Shown piece after piece: positions 54,001-59,309 of a DNA stretch of 64,000 bases. Both the position numbers and the translations under genes were made by a program. Position 1 is the first letter of the stretch; every line of letters starts with the position of its first letter. Source of the stretch: Paracentrotus lividus. Taxonomy: Eukaryota; Echinodermata; Echinoidea; Camarodonta; Echinidae. The stretch covers positions 43,340,868 through 43,404,867 of the forward strand of contig CALNVZ010003434.1 in NCBI GenBank assembly GCA_940671915.1. Direction: 5' to 3'. Below the pieces are notes generated by a model. The model was given only the letters and a program-made list of their open reading frames with translations, made no database searches and was not told where the DNA came from.

Positions 54001-57000
54001 TTTTGTTTTTTAAATCTGAATCCCTCCAAATAAGGTTTTAGAGCAAAATATAATCATGCCACCGTCATGACTTTTCCAACTAACTTACACGGCCGGATTA
54101 ACACTACCATCATATTAAGTTTCACAAGGTGGTCATGTCACATTTCCTCCAAAATTCCTTATTTATCGAAATTCAATGGCTAAAAGACCACAAACGTCCT
54201 TCAAATAAAATGAATACATATTGAAGAGACAGAATATTTAAGAATCAATTATGTAAGCATTGATTTGTTTGCAATATTTACGGGGTATTTACGGCCTACT
54301 AATTTAGTTTGGCTTAATTCTTACACACGCAACGGGATGGGGTAGTGTATACCAGTCCGCCTGGAGCGGATGGAATATATAGTAATCTCTTGTAAGACTG
54401 CTGCTTTTGTCACGAATGCAAAATCTGTCAAATCTATTGCAACAATTAAGGTCGAATCTACAAAATAATGTTACTTCATTCTGAACAAGATCTAAAACCA
54501 TGAAAAAAGTTCACATATACTGTAACTACCTCCTCGTATAATCAGAGAATTTGCAGTTGAATTGAGCCATCCTCTTGCCAATATTCTTAATATGTCATTT
54601 CAGCAGGGATTAGTACCTAGGCAATGGAAGAAAAGCCAGGTTGTTCCCATCCCAAAATCACAGCCTCCAACAATAAAGGAACTTCGACCTATCTCTCTTA
54701 CTAGTCAATTTTCTAAAATTGCGGAGTCGTTTATTACTAAATGGTTATTGGATGATATATCTGATTTATATGTCCATACATATGGAAACAGACCAGGTTA
54801 TCAACTACCCATTATTTGGTTAAATTATTGCACTATGTATTTGAAAATTGTGAAAAAATCAAAATCTGTTTCTTCTATTGTTTGCACGGATTTTTCAAAA
54901 GCATTTGATAGACTCGACCACAACATCTTGATTAAGAAATTAATGAATATAATGTCAGACCTTGTATAATGAGTGGATAATTAGCTTTTTAAATAATCGT
55001 TACAATCTGTTAAATATCATGGTGTATTATCTCCTTATATTACAAATAATGCTGGGGTGCCCCAGGCACAAAATAGCCCAATTCTATTTTTGATAATGTT
55101 TAATGATGCATGTCAAATGATTTTTTACCATATTTTAAATATGTCGATGACCTTACCTTAGTTGAAAATCGTTTATTACAAACTCCATCTGTATTGCAGA
55201 CTCAACTGAATGCACTAGTTAACTGGTCTTCTGACAATCATATGAAACTAAATCCAAATAAATGTACTGTTATCAGAGTTACTTTGCAAAAAATCCACCT
55301 TTACCTGATGTATGTGTATTGGAGATACTTACCTGAATATACAGATACTGTTAAAATACTTGGCGTTATATATCAGTCAAATTTGAAATGGGATGTACAT
55401 ATATCTGATTTATAAAAAGATGCAACAAAAAATGTATATGTTTAGAATGGTCAAGCAGTATAATCTCCCAATTTCTGACCTTATTCAAATCTACACAGGA
55501 TATATTCGTCCAATTTTAGAATATTGTGTCCCGGTTTTTAATGGAGGATTGACTGTAAAACAAGTAGGAGATTTAGAAAGAATACAAAAAAGAGTGTGTA
55601 AAATAATGCTTGGCATAAATTATATAGATTATGAAAATGCGTTAATAAGAGGTGGATTGGAACGGTTACAAACAAGAAGAGAAAATATATGTATTGATTT
55701 GCAAAATCTCTTTAGAAAATCCTAGATGTAGGGACTGGCTGCCAAAGAGAAGACTGTTACAATCTCTTTAGACATGTTGCCAATTTTAAACAATTTAGGT
55801 GTAAATCCGACCGTTTCAGAAAAAGTTCCATACCATATCTTATGACCTGTTAAACTCCAAGTAATGTTCATATTCGTTTATTATCTGATATGTATATAAT
55901 ATATTTAAAATAAAAAAAAACTCACACACACACACAAATCCAGTTGGATCCAACTTTTTCAAAATTCTCTATCTTATGTCAATTTCTGCAAATGTATGTA
56001 TTTTTATATCTTAGTATTTTTTTATCAATTTTACATGTAATGTTTGTGGTATGTTTAATTTGATATACTTTTTAAGTATTTTTTATTGTAACATGCCCAT
56101 TTCAGCCCTTCGGCTGTCATTCATGTATACTGCTTTTATTGACAATAAACCATTCTTGAATTGAATTGAATTGAATTGAACTGAAGAACTAATTAGTAGC
56201 TATTCCATCCGAAAGTTTGGACGAATTATTGCTATAGCTAACGGATGAAAGTATCTCGGGATCTGCACAATAATATAAAGACTTACAAAACCAAATGAAC
56301 AATTTCAAATTTATGACAACCTTACAATACAGATATATAGGATTACTGGTTATAATAGTTTGTCATGACAACAAAACTAAAAGTGTGATTTGAACAGTCC
56401 ACAATGAAAACCATGTCACTTTGTTTTATTATCTTCTTTTTTTTTTTTCACTCACTCTCGTGCTGAGAATAGGCCTATTTTAATTATATTTTAATACAAT
56501 GAAAAAGAATACATAATTGGAACGGATTAACTTAAATATATAGACAAAAGATAGAGGAACAGTCGGCAAGATATATCATTTGACCAGTTAGTCAGGGCCT
56601 GGGGTGAAGCATGAGATGAGAAGAGAGAAAGAAAGTTTTCAAGAATCAGAATGTGCAATGTACGCAATATAGCACAGTACAGGATACGTGCATACAGTGG
56701 ACACAGTACGGGTGCCCACGCTGTGACGTCATAATCTCGACGCCCTTGCGGGGTACCGCTGAAGCCTGAAAATGGGGGCCCTTCTTTGAAAGGTGATAAC
56801 TCCCGATCTAAAAAAGATATCGACAAGGGGCTTCGACAATCTGAATAAGTAAAGATTTTTCGTTGCAGTGGTATGAGTTTGGTTGCAATTAAAAGCAGTT
56901 TTGACTCTCCAGTTGTCTACTTTAATGGCCTGAATTCACAAAGGTGGATTCTGCAAAATCTATGGTTTCAACCCTGGGTTTAACCTACATGTAGGGTTGA

Positions 57001-59276
57001 ACTTACGATATTTGATTTTGGTAGTCACAAAGGGGGACTCGACTGAATCCACAGATCCACAGCGTCATAATACGTCATAATTTGGGTCAACTGTTGGTGA
57101 ATCATAAACTGGTGGAACAGTGGATCCATGGATCCGTGGATCCGTGGGTTTTGCAGAATCCTCCTTTGTGAATTCCGGCCAATGTATATAGTATGAAGGT
57201 ACATGTACATATCACATAGACCCTACAAATTTGAATTTCATACCCCAAACCTTTTTGAAAATTTACTTTTGTACACAAATATTTTGAACTATAAAAACTT
57301 GCACATTGTAGGCCTGTATACATTTGGTCATATTCAAACGTGAGTGGACACGACATTTGGACTGATAGAAGAGCGCATATCTTTGCACTTGTAGGTTATG
57401 AATTGATCATGACTACCATATTATGTATAATGTAGGAGGGATGGTCATTACCACTTGGATTTGAATTTTACAATTGGTCCTGGAAATTATGATTTAAAAA
57501 CAGTGCGTGAGTGACACGACGAAAAAAAAAGACATGGGTTTCTGACCATCATTGGTTGTGGTGAATTTTCGCCAAGAGATTTTATCAGTAACCGTAAGTG
57601 CTGGTATAGTAGTGTACCTCTCTGACATTTATTGTCCTTGTCAATCATTCCCTCTCTGTGGAAAAAGGTCTACCTCTATGTGTCGTGAGTGACACGACCA
57701 GTGCCTTAAATGCAACAATTTGAGTAAATAACGAGATCGTAACTACCTGTGTGTATATGCCATGTTAGAGTAGTCCATGATGATTACTTTAAAGCAAAAA
57801 AATCTGAAAAAAGTGACTAGATATAAGAATAAGAGGCATTTAAAGCACCATAGTCCCATATGTGCAAATTCTTGTTTGATCAAATATTCAGTGTAAGAAA
57901 ACTGGATCACAAAATTTTTGAACTTAAATAATTGGTTGTATTGTAAAGAAGCTTTTGTGCTGATTTCAGATCCTAATTTACATTTTCAAAGGCACAGCGC
58001 CACATTGAAATTTCAACTAAATGTCCCACTTAGTTTGAATAAGACCATTTGTATGTTGCACGGTGCCCTGTATATTCACATCTACCAAGTGAGTCAGAAA
58101 ACACTAGACACCTAGAAAAATGTCAATAAAAAGGAAACCAATTTTATAAATCCCAAATTATACACATTCCGAAAGAGTAACTGTTCCCGCATCTTTTGAT
58201 ACCAATTTTGTGTGTTATATCTTTACGCTTGGATAAATGCGGCGCATTGTTTGCGAACATGTCAATTTTGAATTGTGCAAGAGTGGGAGTAAAATCAAAA
58301 CAACAAAAAGCTATAAAAAAAAAAAAAAAGGAACTCCATCCTGAATAAAATAGCATCACTTTTTAACGAAAATATCTCGCGCTAAATAACTTGGCAGGGG
58401 TGTTGTTACACATACATGTATTGACTACATTTTGTGTGAAAATGAGATAGATCTGTAGAGTCAGGCATGAGTGAGCACACCTCAAAGACAAATAATTACT
58501 TTTCAAAAGTATTAAAAAGAGCCTTTTTACATGTAGGTATGTCAGTAACAATTTACTCTTTGATGTGTGCTCATTCATGGATTACTTGACGAATCAATCT
58601 AATTTTTACACAGAGTCTAGTAGTCCATAACTGTAAGAACACCCTTGCCAAGTTATTTTGCTCAAAACATTTTCCTTAAAAAGTTATGCTATTTTATTCT
58701 GGATAGAGTTGCTTTTTTGTCCGATTTTGTCGTTTGAATCTTATCCCCACTCTTGCACAATTCGAAATTGACATGTTCACAAACAATGTGTCGTGTTTAT
58801 TGAAGCGTAAAGACATAGCACACAAAAATGGTACGAGAAGATGCGGGAGAAGTTAATCTTTCAGAATATGTATAATAAATTGGGGTTCATTGATTGGTTT
58901 CTTTTTTATTGACATTTGTCTAGGTGTCTAGTTTTTTTTCTGACTCACTCGGTATAGTGTATACATTGTAATACATGTAATTTGGGTTAAGGTATTAATA
59001 ATTGACAGTGTAAAATTTGTGAAAGGAGTCAGTTTACTTTTTTATTAGTAATTCAATTTGTATTGCTATTTGCGCACAAAATAGACCCGCCCACTTTTCC
59101 ACACCCACATTGTGTATTGTTGTCTAGTTTTATTACTGCCTACATGTATAGTGAAACTCTGACTCTGGATTTTTACTACATGCACAATCGGAAATTGTCT
59201 GGAACAATGACACAATAAAGGGAGTACTTAGCAAACTATCAGAGTAAAGACAGTGTACTTTATAAAGCAGTCCTTA

Positions 59277-59309
<33 letters not shown>

